From Prochlorococcus sp. AG-409-O23 (GTDB lineage: Bacteria; Cyanobacteriota; Cyanobacteriia; PCC-6307; Cyanobiaceae): 58,471 bases of DNA. The position numbers and the translations under genes are program-made. The number at the start of each line of letters is the position of its first letter. The stretch's first letter is position 1. The stretch lies in contig QCKL01000007.1 of the NCBI GenBank assembly GCA_003215355.1, forward strand, positions 1 to 58,471. Reading direction: 5' to 3'. Positions 1-8,648 of the stretch are shown piece by piece. The notes under the pieces were generated by a model. It saw only the letters and a program-made list of their open reading frames with translations. It made no database searches and was not told where the DNA came from.

Positions 1-5
1 CCAGT

Positions 6-1799
6 GTGAATGAGAATCCAAGTTCAAACTTGGAACATGTAATCACAACTAATGAATCCAGCTCAAACAAGAAGGAAAACGAAGTTGAACAATTAAATCA
101 GGGAAAAAATCCTTCTGGTAATTCCACTTGTGAAGGATTTGAAGGTTTTGGCTTCAGTGAAGCATTGCTCAAAACACTTTCAGAAAAAGGCTATAAAGAA
201 CCCTCGCCAATCCAAAAGGCTGCCTTCCCTGAATTGATGCTAGGTCGCGATCTAGTAGGCCAAGCTCAAACTGGGACAGGAAAAACTGCAGCCTTTGCAC
301 TCCCAATTCTGGAAAGACTTGAAGCAAGTAAAAGCAGAAGCCTTCCACAAGTCCTGGTACTAGCTCCCACACGAGAGTTGGCCATGCAAGTAGCAGAATC
401 ATTCCGTGCCTATGCCGCTGGTCATCCTCATCTGAAAATTTTGGCAGTTTATGGAGGTGCAGACTTTCGATCCCAAATCATTTCGCTTAAAAGAGGAGTA
501 GACGTAGTCGTTGGGACTCCCGGTCGAGTAATGGACCACATGAGACAAGGGACACTAAATACTTCTGGATTGCGCTGCTTAGTCCTCGACGAAGCAGATG
601 AAATGCTTCGAATGGGTTTCATTGATGATGTCGAATGGATTCTTGAACAATTACCTGATAGCCGACAAATGGTCTTGTTCTCAGCAACAATGCCATCAGA
701 AATACGTAAACTTTCTAAGCGTTATTTAGTTGAACCTGCTGAAATAACAATAAAAAGTCGAGCACAAGAGTCTCGTCTTATTCGACAACGCTTCATTACT
801 CTACAAAATAGTCATAAGCTTGAAGCCTTAAAAAGAGTTCTTGAAGCAGTAACTGGAGAGGGAGTAATAATATTTGCTCGTACTAAAGCAATCACATTAG
901 TAGTTGCCGAATGCCTGGAGGCAGTAGGCCACGACGTAGCTGTACTCAACGGTGATGTACCTCAAAACCAAAGAGAAAGAACAGTTGAAAGGCTGAGGAA
1001 AGGAGGCGTCAATGTACTTGTCGCTACAGATGTAGCCGCTCGAGGGCTAGATGTCGACCGGATAGGGCTCGTCATTAACTATGACATTCCTTTTGATAGC
1101 GAAGCATATATTCATCGCATCGGAAGAACAGGCCGCGCAGGTCGAAGTGGCGAAGCAATCCTATTTGTAAATCCAAGAGAGAGACGTTTTGTTAGCAGTT
1201 TAGAAAGAGCAGTAGGACAACCCATCGAACAAATGGACATACCAAACAACTCGATCATTAACAAAAGTCGATTAGATCGACTTAGGGAGAGACTATGTAC
1301 TGCTGCGACTGCAGGAAGAGAGCACGATAAGGAAACAGACCTCCTAAAGGAATTACTAAAAGAAGTAGGCAAGGATCTTAAACTTGATCCAGAAGAACTT
1401 GCTCTCGCAGCAATAAACCTAGCCGTGGGAACAGCTCCGCTTCTTGTCACAGGTGATGAGAATTGGCTCAAACAATCAGCCAATAGAGGAAAACGGAACG
1501 ATCGTCGCGATGAGAGATATCCCTCACGTCGCAGAAATGAGCGCGAGGGGAATTCCCCAGAGGATCATATGGAGCGTTTCCGGGTGGAAGTCGGTCACCG
1601 CGATCGAGTAAAGCCTGGGAATCTAGTTGGTGCGATTGCAAATGAAACTGGCCTTCAAGGAAGAATGATCGGTCGCATACAAATCTTTGACTGTTTCAGT
1701 CTGGTAGATCTACCAAAGGGAATGCCAGAGAATATCTTTCAGGATTTAAAAAGACTCAAAGTAATGAATAGGGAACTCCAAATTCATAGAGCCAGCTGA
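6..1799 (+). CDS. deaD: DEAD-box ATP-dependent RNA helicase (DeaD/CsdA type)
   Basis: Unwinds RNA duplexes with ATP; relatives act in ribosome assembly, mRNA turnover and cold adaptation. The 597-residue product shows the family motifs in order: Q motif near 50-70, Walker A AQTGTGKT near 86-93, PTRELA, DEAD near 195, SAT, and HRIGRTGRAGR near 370. The C-terminal ~75 residues (from MERFRVEVGHRD) look like a DbpA-type RNA-binding domain, as in DeaD. It is preceded by an Arg-rich low-complexity stretch. The first ~40 residues are a polar extension. The start is taken at GTG 6, but the window opens only five bases earlier, so an upstream start cannot be excluded. The next gene on the strand encodes an RRM protein, another RNA-handling function. 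Confidence 0.95.
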   Translation: MNENPSSNLEHVITTNESSSNKKENEVEQLNQGKNPSGNSTCEGFEGFGFSEALLKTLSEKGYKEPSPIQKAAFPELMLGRDLVGQAQTGTGKTAAFALPILERLEASKSRSLPQVLVLAPTRELAMQVAESFRAYAAGHPHLKILAVYGGADFRSQIISLKRGVDVVVGTPGRVMDHMRQGTLNTSGLRCLVLDEADEMLRMGFIDDVEWILEQLPDSRQMVLFSATMPSEIRKLSKRYLVEPAEITIKSRAQESRLIRQRFITLQNSHKLEALKRVLEAVTGEGVIIFARTKAITLVVAECLEAVGHDVAVLNGDVPQNQRERTVERLRKGGVNVLVATDVAARGLDVDRIGLVINYDIPFDSEAYIHRIGRTGRAGRSGEAILFVNPRERRFVSSLERAVGQPIEQMDIPNNSIINKSRLDRLRERLCTAATAGREHDKETDLLKELLKEVGKDLKLDPEELALAAINLAVGTAPLLVTGDENWLKQSANRGKRNDRRDERYPSRRRNEREGNSPEDHMERFRVEVGHRDRVKPGNLVGAIANETGLQGRMIGRIQIFDCFSLVDLPKGMPENIFQDLKRLKVMNRELQIHRAS

Positions 1800-1885
1800 G
1801 ATAACGCCTATGCAAGTCAATAAAATTGAAGAATAAAAGGATCAATAATATTGTTCTTATGCATAACAACAGCACAATCAATCAG

Positions 1886-1914
1886 TCATGAAGCCCTCTC
1901 CTAGGGCTTCATGA
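1886..1914. repeat. Perfect 12-bp inverted repeat downstream of the helicase
   Basis: TCATGAAGCCCT at 1886-1897 and AGGGCTTCATGA at 1903-1914 are exact reverse complements around a 5-nt loop. The position about 90 bases after the helicase stop suggests a transcription terminator or an mRNA 3'-end stabiliser. There is no T-run on either side, so it is not a textbook intrinsic terminator. Confidence 0.6.
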
Positions 1915-2247
1915 CAAAGATATTCATAGGCGATTTTAATAACGTGATGAGTCAAGCTGACTTTCATCATCCATCAAGCATGGCGGAATACACCTGAGAA
2001 TGTTTTCTTAAGAAAATGATTAAAGATCAATCATTAACGTCAGCCAAATCCTTCTGTAAACCAAGAACAATTGAGCAGTTCAACCTCTGATCCAAGAGAA
2101 ACAAAAACAAAACACCAAAAAAGAAAAGTTCATAAATCAGTCTTACCTGTTACCTACCACAATCGGGAAGGATTCTTCTAAAGGTTGGATTTGCTTGATC
2201 TATTTAGGCTAAATGTACTTTTAGAGCCCAATCCACTGTAGTTTGGT
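1915..2247. other. Intergenic region upstream of the RRM gene
   Basis: No ORF of note was seen here. It contains a perfect 14-bp palindrome, TTTTCTTAAGAAAA, at 2003-2016 and an A-rich stretch near 2100-2130. A promoter for the RRM gene probably lies in the later part. TTGCTT at 2191 and TATTTA or TAAATG at 2201-2215 are candidates, but the spacing is poor and I do not assign one. Confidence 0.4.
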
Positions 2248-2367
2248 ATGGCATCAGCTCCAGCTAACAGTACCCAAACGGCTCGCTCCCTAGGCTTCAG
2301 CTTCCAGGCTTCAGCATTCAAGGACTTTCCTTTTTGGACCAAAGCTCCCCTGATCACATCCCACTAG
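2248..2367 (+). CDS. Possible 39-codon upstream ORF in the RRM-gene leader
   Basis: An ATG at 2248 opens a 39-codon frame ending with TAG at 2365-2367, only 11 bases before the preferred ATG of the RRM gene and in a different frame. The product starts MASAPANSTQ and ends APLITSH. Inside it is a direct repeat of GGCTTCAGC (2293-2301 and 2307-2315). I do not recognise the peptide. It could be a translated leader that couples to or regulates the RRM gene, or a chance ORF in a structured 5' leader. No strong ribosome binding site is visible. Confidence 0.3.
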   Translation: MASAPANSTQTARSLGFSFQASAFKDFPFWTKAPLITSH

Positions 2368-2378
2368 TCCCTTTAGGA

Positions 2379-2678
2379 ATGACCATTTACATAGGAAACT
2401 TGTCTTTCCAAGCAGAGCAGGAAGACTTGCTAGATCTTTTCAGCCAGTACGGAGGAGTAAAACAATGCACTCTTCCCCTTGACAGGGAAACTGGAAGGAA
2501 GCGTGGCTTTGCTTTTGTTGAGATGGAAAACGATGCCGACGAACAAAAAGCAATTGACGACCTTCAAGATGTGGAATGGATGGGTCGAATGATCCGAGTA
2601 AACAAAGCCACTCCTCGTGAACGGTCTGGAGGGAACAGAGGTCCCCAAGGCGGTGGCGGTGGCGGCAATCGTTGGTAA
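2379..2678 (+). CDS. RRM-type RNA-binding protein, glycine-rich C-terminus
   Basis: A 99-residue cyanobacterial Rbp protein with one RNA recognition motif and a short glycine-rich tail (GGGGGGNRW). RNP2 is IYIGNL at residues 3-8 and RNP1 is RGFAFVEM in the middle. These proteins bind RNA; in other cyanobacteria many are cold-induced and some help localise photosystem mRNAs. The start is placed at ATG 2379 because family members begin MTIYIGNL. A TTG at 2334 in frame would add 15 residues without similarity to the domain. AGGA lies immediately before the ATG, unusually close for a binding site. It follows a long leader with a possible upstream ORF. Confidence 0.93.
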   Translation: MTIYIGNLSFQAEQEDLLDLFSQYGGVKQCTLPLDRETGRKRGFAFVEMENDADEQKAIDDLQDVEWMGRMIRVNKATPRERSGGNRGPQGGGGGGNRW

Positions 2679-2700
2679 TTACTAAAGATTAAGCACATAA

Positions 2701-2725
2701 GGAAGTCATCTTTTTGATGGCTTCC
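2701..2725. terminator. Hairpin between convergent genes
   Basis: GGAAGTCATC (2701-2710) pairs with GATGGCTTCC (2716-2725), with one G-T wobble, around a TTTTT loop. It lies between the ends of the RRM gene (plus) and the small basic protein gene (minus). It may serve both as a bidirectional terminator, but no T-run follows the stem. Confidence 0.4.
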
Positions 2726-2728
2726 TAC

Positions 2729-2923
2729 CTACTCCGATTCCAAAAGTTCAGCCAGAGTGTCTCTATCCACAGCTTGCTTTTGAAGCATTTGAGAATGGTC
2801 ATGCGGTTGAATTTCTCTTCGGGATTCATCACTCTTAGCTGAAATCTGAGTCCGAATTGCTCGGCGACGTTTTTTAGCCGAAATACGATTGGATCTGTTA
2901 ACAGCTCGAGAATGGTTCATCAA
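2729..2923 (-). CDS. Small basic conserved protein of unknown function
   Basis: A 64-residue product. The N-terminal half is strongly basic (KKRRRAIRTQ near residues 17-26) and the end is acidic (LAELLESE). I recognise no domain. The composition suggests nucleic-acid or ribosome association, which is inference only. It starts at ATG 2923 with a second ATG directly after it. It sits convergent to the RRM gene and divergent from the ABC exporter. The intact frame and charge pattern argue for a real gene, but a chance ORF is possible. Confidence 0.6.
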   Translation of the reverse strand: MMNHSRAVNRSNRISAKKRRRAIRTQISAKSDESRREIQPHDHSQMLQKQAVDRDTLAELLESE

Positions 2924-3059
2924 GCCACCTTTACTTGTACTCTCTTTCTAGCTAAGCCAGTCTCAAAAGACGACCTAAACAAAAAAACCTCATCTAAATT
3001 TCATATCAAGAATATGTTTTGATCATTAACCATTCGAATAAAGATCTTTCCCTAAGGAA

Positions 3060-4868
3060 ATGACTTCATTAATTAATCCTCCACAAAGTACCCTTAGAAG
3101 ACTCGTTAGCAGCCTTAGGAATCAGAGTAATCTCATATTTGCAGCGGCCTCTTGCTCAGTTCTCAATAAACTATTCGACCTTGCTCCGCCTGTTCTAATT
3201 GGACTATCAGTAGATGTTGTAGTTAGAGAGCAAAAATCATGGTTAGCAACTCTTGGCTTTCTGACTGTACCTAGTCAATTAGGGGTACTAGCAATTTCCT
3301 CCTTCTTAATATGGAGTGCAGAGTCTCTATTTGAATATCTATACGGAATATTTTGGCGAAACTTAGCCCAAATTGCTCAGCACTCCTTACGAATTAAGGC
3401 TTACAAGCATCTTCAAAAGCTTGAGATGTCATTTTTTGAAAATGACAATACGGGAAGGCTAATGTCAGTACTTAATGATGATATTAATCAACTTGAAAGA
3501 TTCCTAGATCATGGTGCGAACCAAATCTTACAACTTATAGTTACTGTGCTCATGGTAGGAGGTGCTATGGCAATTTTGGCACCAGGTGTAGCTTTATTTG
3601 CTTTCCTACCTATCCCCTTAATCCTATGGGGTTCAATAAACTTTCAACAGAAACTAGCACCTAGATATAAAGAGGTCAGAGAAAGAGCTGGCGATCTTGC
3701 TGCTCGCCTAACGAACAATCTTGGTGGGATGCTCACTATAAAGAGCTTCGCTACTGAATCATGGGAATTAGAACGTCTAAAAAATGATAGTGATTCATAT
3801 CGAAGAAGTAATAGAAAAGCAATCAAGCTTTCTGCTGCCTTCATACCATTAATTCGCTTCGCAATCCTATTTGCTTTCCTTGCAATTCTAGTTATTGGAG
3901 GTTTTAAAACATGGGAGGGATCTATGGCTGTAGGCACTTATAGCTTCCTTGTTTTCATTACACAAAGATTGCTTTGGCCTTTAACAACACTTGGACATAC
4001 ACTTGATGAGTATCAACGTTCAATGGCCTCAACGAATAGGGTCTTAGATCTAATTGACACTCCAATAAGGATTGCAAGCGGCTCGAAAGAACTTAAGTCC
4101 AATGATGTACTAGGGAAGATACAATTTAAAGGTGTTGGATTTAGCTATGATGAGCGTTTACCAATCTTCCAAGATTTTAATTTAAGTATTCCTGCTGGTT
4201 TTACTGTTGGAATAGTTGGCACAACAGGTTCAGGGAAAAGTACATTGGTGAAATTATTATTGCGCCTTTATTCATTAAATGCAGGTCAAATTCTTTTAGA
4301 TGATATGCCAATAGATACTCTTCGGCTCACTGATCTTCGTAAATCTATAGCTCTTGTCAGCCAAGAGGTTTATCTCTTTCATGGAACAATCGCTGAGAAT
4401 ATTTCATATGGAAGTCCTGAAAAAAATGTTCAAGATATTTATAAAGCTGCTGAGCTTGCTGAAGCATCAACTTTTATCATGGATATGCCTGATGGATACG
4501 ATACTGTTGTTGGAGAAAGAGGTCAGAAGCTTTCCGGAGGGCAACGTCAGCGCATAGCTTTAGCTCGAGCAATACTTAAAGAGGCCCCCATACTAATTCT
4601 CGACGAAGCTACAGCATCTGTAGATAATGAAACAGAGGCTGCTATACAGAGATCTCTTCAAAAAATAACCGCTAACAGGACTACAATAGTAATTGCCCAC
4701 AGATTAAGCACCATAAGGAATGCAGACCAAATAATAGTGCTAGAAGAAGGAAAGATTGTGGAGAAAGGCAGTCATGAAAATCTTCTAAATAATTCAGGAG
4801 TTTACACTGAACTATGGAAAGTGCAGGCAGGATTGCGGGAAAATGAACTGATTAAATCCTCACTTTAA
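3060..4868 (+). CDS. ABC exporter, fused permease-ATPase (MsbA/multidrug type)
   Basis: A half-transporter of 602 residues that should work as a homodimer in the inner membrane, exporting a lipid or hydrophobic compound. The substrate cannot be told from sequence. The membrane domain fills about residues 1-320. The ATPase domain has Walker A GTTGSGKST near 386, the LSGGQ signature near 490, Walker B ILILDEATASVD near 510 and the H-loop AHRLST near 545. AAGGAA sits directly before the ATG. It is a single gene, followed by a convergent PsbP-like lipoprotein gene. Confidence 0.93.
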   Translation: MTSLINPPQSTLRRLVSSLRNQSNLIFAAASCSVLNKLFDLAPPVLIGLSVDVVVREQKSWLATLGFLTVPSQLGVLAISSFLIWSAESLFEYLYGIFWRNLAQIAQHSLRIKAYKHLQKLEMSFFENDNTGRLMSVLNDDINQLERFLDHGANQILQLIVTVLMVGGAMAILAPGVALFAFLPIPLILWGSINFQQKLAPRYKEVRERAGDLAARLTNNLGGMLTIKSFATESWELERLKNDSDSYRRSNRKAIKLSAAFIPLIRFAILFAFLAILVIGGFKTWEGSMAVGTYSFLVFITQRLLWPLTTLGHTLDEYQRSMASTNRVLDLIDTPIRIASGSKELKSNDVLGKIQFKGVGFSYDERLPIFQDFNLSIPAGFTVGIVGTTGSGKSTLVKLLLRLYSLNAGQILLDDMPIDTLRLTDLRKSIALVSQEVYLFHGTIAENISYGSPEKNVQDIYKAAELAEASTFIMDMPDGYDTVVGERGQKLSGGQRQRIALARAILKEAPILILDEATASVDNETEAAIQRSLQKITANRTTIVIAHRLSTIRNADQIIVLEEGKIVEKGSHENLLNNSGVYTELWKVQAGLRENELIKSSL

Positions 4869-4948
4869 AGCCTCTATCATATACAAGAAAAATATAAGCA
4901 TTAATCAACTCATCATCAAATAGGGTTATCACATTTAAACGCTATTAA

Positions 4949-5506
4949 CTATATCAAAAATGTAAATGAGTTGACTACTCTCTCAAATAAGCCTTTCACT
5001 TTCTTCCAACGAGCTTCATTAGTACTAGTAGCGAGTGTATATAAATTACCTCGATCTATTACAACAGTAGCCAGCTCATGACGATCACGATCATTCAATC
5101 GAACAACATACTCTAAATCATAATAAGTATGTCCATAAGCCTGACGTTCATCAGCCTTCAATAATTCGACTTCACGGCCAGTCCCCTCTGGAGCGATAAT
5201 CTCACTCATTAGCCTTTCTCCAACAACCTCAGGACTACCAAGAGCTTCAAGGTCAACATCCTTGGCGACTTCAGAAACAACCAAACTCAAAGTCTCATCA
5301 CTATTGATTAAATCGTGGAAAACAACTTGTGGGCCACCGCTCACTGAAACCCTCGTCCATCCAGTGGGATAAAGGAAGGCATACCTACCATCAGGACTCT
5401 GGAAGGAATTCAAACCCGCAGTACCTCCTGCTGAACATGCGCCCAGGAGAAGGACTAGAGAAAAGGCCAAAAGCACACGGACTGAGGAGCGCACAATTTC
5501 AACCAT
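4949..5506 (-). CDS. PsbP-like photosystem II lipoprotein (CyanoP)
   Basis: A 185-residue precursor. Residues 1-24 form a hydrophobic signal ending in the lipobox LLGAC, so Cys24 should be lipidated and the protein held on the lumenal side of the thylakoid. The rest matches the PsbP fold, for example FQSPDGRYAFLYPTGW near 35-50 and the end KKVKGLFERVVNSFTF. Cyanobacterial PsbP homologues associate with photosystem II, probably during assembly, and are not required for oxygen evolution as plant PsbP is. It is divergent from recR. Confidence 0.9.
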   Translation of the reverse strand: MVEIVRSSVRVLLAFSLVLLLGACSAGGTAGLNSFQSPDGRYAFLYPTGWTRVSVSGGPQVVFHDLINSDETLSLVVSEVAKDVDLEALGSPEVVGERLMSEIIAPEGTGREVELLKADERQAYGHTYYDLEYVVRLNDRDRHELATVVIDRGNLYTLATSTNEARWKKVKGLFERVVNSFTFLI

Positions 5507-5626
5507 CGATAAAGCACTAGACCTTTGATCATTCTGCCGGAGTCTTGTAATTACTGACAGGAGATTCCTAAATATCGAGTATTCACGTTAAACACTGCTT
5601 AAATTCTCAATATCTGCAGCGGAACC

Positions 5627-6226
5627 CTGAGCGGCTTTACCCGACCACTGGCTCGTCTCATTGATCAGTTTGAACAACTGCCTGGTATAGGCCCTAGAAC
5701 GGCCCAAAGACTTGCTTTGCATTTGTTGCGACAACCAGAAGAAAAAATCCACAACTTCTCAAATGCCCTTCTAGCAGCTCGCAGCCAAGTTGGACTATGC
5801 CAAAGGTGCTTTCACTTGAGCTCGGATCCAGAATGCGAAATCTGTCGAAATGATCAAAGATCAAAAGATCTGATTTGCGTTGTAGCTGACTCTCGAGACC
5901 TAATAGCCCTAGAAAGAACACGAGAATATAAAGGGAGGTATCACGTGCTAGGAGGCCTAATCTCTCCAATGGACGGAATTGGGCCTGAAATGCTTCAAAT
6001 CTCAAGCCTCGTTAAAAGAGTCGACCAAGCTTCAATCAAAGAAGTGATACTTGCTCTGACTCCAAGCGTCGAAGGTGACACAACTAGCCTTTACCTTGCA
6101 AGGCTTTTAAAGCCTTTTACGAAAGTCAGTCGTATTGCGTATGGTTTACCAGTAGGGAGCGAGCTTGAATATGCAGATGAAGTGACACTAACCCGTGCAC
6201 TTGAAGGTCGTAGAGATATGGAATAG
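5627..6226 (+). CDS. recR: Recombination mediator RecR, non-canonical start codon
   Basis: RecR works with RecF/RecO to load RecA on gapped DNA. The frame encodes the helix-hairpin-helix [14 protein letters not shown], a Cys4 zinc finger (CQRC...CEIC), the TOPRIM segment from ICVVADS and the C-terminal [11 protein letters not shown] region. The first ATG, GTG or TTG in frame is TTG 5717, which would delete the helix-hairpin-helix. The frame stays open upstream to a TAA at 5600, so initiation is probably at CTG 5627 (199 residues, matching the family length of about 200), or at ATT 5603 or ATT 5660. The start given is therefore an estimate. lipA follows after 9 bases. Confidence 0.88.
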   Translation: MSGFTRPLARLIDQFEQLPGIGPRTAQRLALHLLRQPEEKIHNFSNALLAARSQVGLCQRCFHLSSDPECEICRNDQRSKDLICVVADSRDLIALERTREYKGRYHVLGGLISPMDGIGPEMLQISSLVKRVDQASIKEVILALTPSVEGDTTSLYLARLLKPFTKVSRIAYGLPVGSELEYADEVTLTRALEGRRDME

Positions 6227-6235
6227 GAAGAACAC

Positions 6236-7168
6236 ATGTCAACCCCCATACCTACGAATCGTAGACAAACTCCTTACACCAAATCCCTACCGAAAGAGAG
6301 GCTCCCAGAGTGGATTAAATCATCTCTAGGAAAAGTCTCTCAGATTGAGAATGTTCAGAGTCTTGTTAAGAAGAACAGACTGCACACTATCTGCGAAGAA
6401 GCTCGGTGTCCTAACCGAGGAGAATGCTATGCCGCAGGAACAGCTACATTTCTTCTGGGTGGATCTATTTGCACAAGAAGTTGTGCATTCTGCCAAGTAG
6501 AGAAAGGCAAGCCTCCAGAGACAGTTGACATGCTAGAAGCAAATCGAATAGCTGATGCAGTTCATCAGCTAGGGCTCCGTTATGTAGTCATTACTTCTGT
6601 GGCGAGAGACGATCTTCCTGATCACGGCGCAAGCCTTTTCAAAGACACTATGAGAGCAATTCGGAGAGTTAATTCGAACATTGCGATTGAAGTTCTTACA
6701 CCTGATTTCTGGGGAGGATATAGCAACATAAAAGAAGCATTAAAAGCTCAAAGAGAGCGACTTTCATTAGTACTAGCGTCTCAACCAGTATGCTTCAATC
6801 ACAATCTGGAAACAGTTGAGCGGCTTCAAAGAGAAGTCCGTCGAGGTGCAACCTACGAGCGTTCATTAGGGCTATTAAAAATGTCGAGAGAAATTGCTCC
6901 AAGTATTCCATCCAAGTCTGGATTAATGCTTGGTCTAGGGGAACGACGCGAAGAAATTATTCAGACCCTTAAAGATCTTCGATCAGTAAATTGCCAACAA
7001 GTCACTTTGGGACAATATCTACGTCCCTCTCTAGCTCATCTTCCTGTCCAACATTATTGGACTCCAAAAGATTTCAAAGAATTTGGCGATATAGCCAGTG
7101 AACTTGGTTTCAAGAAAGTAAATAGTGGTCCCTTAATTCGTAGTAGCTATCACGCGGAAGAAAATTGA
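6236..7168 (+). CDS. lipA: Lipoyl synthase (radical SAM)
   Basis: Inserts two sulfur atoms into protein-bound octanoate to make the lipoyl cofactor of 2-oxoacid dehydrogenases and the glycine cleavage system. Both iron-sulfur clusters are visible: the auxiliary cluster C53-x4-C58-x5-C64 (in ICEEARCPNRGEC) and the radical SAM cluster C79-x3-C83-x2-C86. The conserved end NSGPLIRSSYHAEE is present. At 310 residues the length is normal. It lies 9 bases after recR, probably co-transcribed. Its last 19 bases overlap the end of the convergent GNAT gene. Confidence 0.96.
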   Translation: MSTPIPTNRRQTPYTKSLPKERLPEWIKSSLGKVSQIENVQSLVKKNRLHTICEEARCPNRGECYAAGTATFLLGGSICTRSCAFCQVEKGKPPETVDMLEANRIADAVHQLGLRYVVITSVARDDLPDHGASLFKDTMRAIRRVNSNIAIEVLTPDFWGGYSNIKEALKAQRERLSLVLASQPVCFNHNLETVERLQREVRRGATYERSLGLLKMSREIAPSIPSKSGLMLGLGERREEIIQTLKDLRSVNCQQVTLGQYLRPSLAHLPVQHYWTPKDFKEFGDIASELGFKKVNSGPLIRSSYHAEEN

Positions 7169-7701
7169 TCATAAGGATCAATCCCCTGAGAGACATACCA
7201 AAGCAAGCAACTCCTTTTAAGAACTTCTTGGCAATCAGCCGTCATTAATGAACCTGCACCACCCCAAACTGTTCTCAAAGGCAAATCAAGGGGGGCAGCC
7301 CCAAGCTCTCTAGTAGTACGAAAACCACGCCTTTGGAAGTAACGCACCAAGAGTGCATGTTGATGATCATCATCACGAATCGCAAGTAACCTGGCTTGCC
7401 TGCATGGTGTTTCTTCCAAAGCCCAGGCCATGGTTGCAGCCCAAATCAGATGGCCAACTCCAACAGGCCCATTCGGCAGCACATTCATCGTGTCAAGCTG
7501 CAATCCTTTTAATCCGCTATAAGCCCAAGCCTTCATATCTCCTAAAATCTGGATCTTCTTTGGCTCCAATTCCTTTGCTACAACAAGCCTTAGTGCCCAT
7601 AAGTTAAGAGGTCGTTGAACTTGAATTCGCAACAAAAGGCCCTCTGCTGAAGCCTGCCTTTCCAAATTTATTAAATCAACATTATTCAATTTTTTTCTCA
7701 A
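7150..7701 (-). CDS. GNAT-like acetyltransferase, cyanobacterial
   Basis: A 183-residue protein resembling cyanobacterial and plastid GCN5-related acetyltransferases. Support comes from GVGHLIWAATMAWAL followed by ARLLAIRDDDHQHALLVRYFQRRGFR, which looks like the acetyl-CoA-binding strand/helix and the aromatic-rich C-terminal strand of the fold. The acceptor substrate is unknown. It is the last gene of the lysA-to-GNAT minus-strand unit, overlapping trhO by 4 bases and the 3' end of lipA by 19 bases in the convergent sense. Confidence 0.7.
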   Translation of the reverse strand: MRKKLNNVDLINLERQASAEGLLLRIQVQRPLNLWALRLVVAKELEPKKIQILGDMKAWAYSGLKGLQLDTMNVLPNGPVGVGHLIWAATMAWALEETPCRQARLLAIRDDDHQHALLVRYFQRRGFRTTRELGAAPLDLPLRTVWGGAGSLMTADCQEVLKRSCLLWYVSQGIDPYDQFSSA

Positions 7702-8648
7702 TTAATAGTAGAAGAAGCAGACTTATTAAGTTGATCAAAATGCTTCTGACGATCAGCAAACCTCGAGCGATCTTCCTCAGTAAAAATATCCTCACAATAG
7801 TGACATTGAATCCCTCTCAAATAGCTCAGACTCTGGCGATCCTCTGAGTTAAGCGGCATACCACATGCATAACATAGAGAGTGTTCTCCTGGAGACAAAT
7901 CATGGGTTAAGGAAACTCTTTGGTCAAATACAAAACACTCACCTAACCAAAGACTTTTCTCCTTAGGAGTATCCTCAAGATATCTAAGGACTCCACCGCG
8001 AAGATGATGAACTTCAGAGAATCCTTCATCGATCAAATAAGAAGTTGCCTTCTCACAGCGTATGCCTCCTGTGCAAAACATAGCTATTCGTTTTGAAGAA
8101 GATTTTTCAATAGAGTCACCAAGATGCTTCTTCACCCAAGAAGGAAACTCTCGAAAGGAATTCGTGTGAGGATTCAAAGCTCCCTTGAAAGTTCCAATGC
8201 CAATTTCATACTCATTGCGAGTATCAATAACTAAAGTTTCTGGATCATTAATATAATCATTCCAATCTCTTGGCTCAACATAAACTCCCACATTACTATT
8301 AGGGTTAACACCACTTATGCCCATTGTGACGATTTCAGGCTTTTGCTTAACCTTGAATCTTCGAAAGGCCTGCTTATTCGTCCAACTAAGTTTAATTTCT
8401 AGAGGATTTAAGTACACACAAGAATTAATTCTCCCCAACAATGAATCCACACCTTCGGCCGAGCCGCAAATAGTGCCATTAATTCCTTCACATGCAAGGA
8501 GAATAGTCCCCATAACTTGATATTTATCTGCAGCACAAACCAAATCCTTTTTAAGCTCAGAAATGCGACTTTGATCCAGTGGCAAAAACGAATAAAAAGC
8601 AGCTACTTTAAATTGATTATCAGAAGAAAGTCTGTCAGGTATTTTCAT
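7698..8648 (-). CDS. trhO: tRNA uridine(34) hydroxylase, rhodanese family (TrhO/YceA)
   Basis: Members hydroxylate C5 of the wobble uridine in tRNAs using molecular oxygen. The 316-residue product has the N-terminal domain, then a rhodanese domain with active-site Cys192 in MFCTGGIRCEKA. A Cys-rich C-terminal segment follows (CYACG and CHYCE), which probably binds a metal. The ATG overlaps the last base of bioB, and the gene overlaps the following GNAT by 4 bases, so the genes are likely translationally coupled. Confidence 0.9.
   Translation of the reverse strand: MKIPDRLSSDNQFKVAAFYSFLPLDQSRISELKKDLVCAADKYQVMGTILLACEGINGTICGSAEGVDSLLGRINSCVYLNPLEIKLSWTNKQAFRRFKVKQKPEIVTMGISGVNPNSNVGVYVEPRDWNDYINDPETLVIDTRNEYEIGIGTFKGALNPHTNSFREFPSWVKKHLGDSIEKSSSKRIAMFCTGGIRCEKATSYLIDEGFSEVHHLRGGVLRYLEDTPKEKSLWLGECFVFDQRVSLTHDLSPGEHSLCYACGMPLNSEDRQSLSYLRGIQCHYCEDIFTEEDRSRFADRQKHFDQLNKSASSTIN

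Noticed and set aside
2334-2378. N-terminal extension of the RRM protein from TTG 2334
   Set aside because: The added residues do not resemble the family, which begins MTIYIGNL.
5717-6226. Shorter recR starting at TTG 5717
   Set aside because: It would remove the helix-hairpin-helix encoded just upstream in the same frame.
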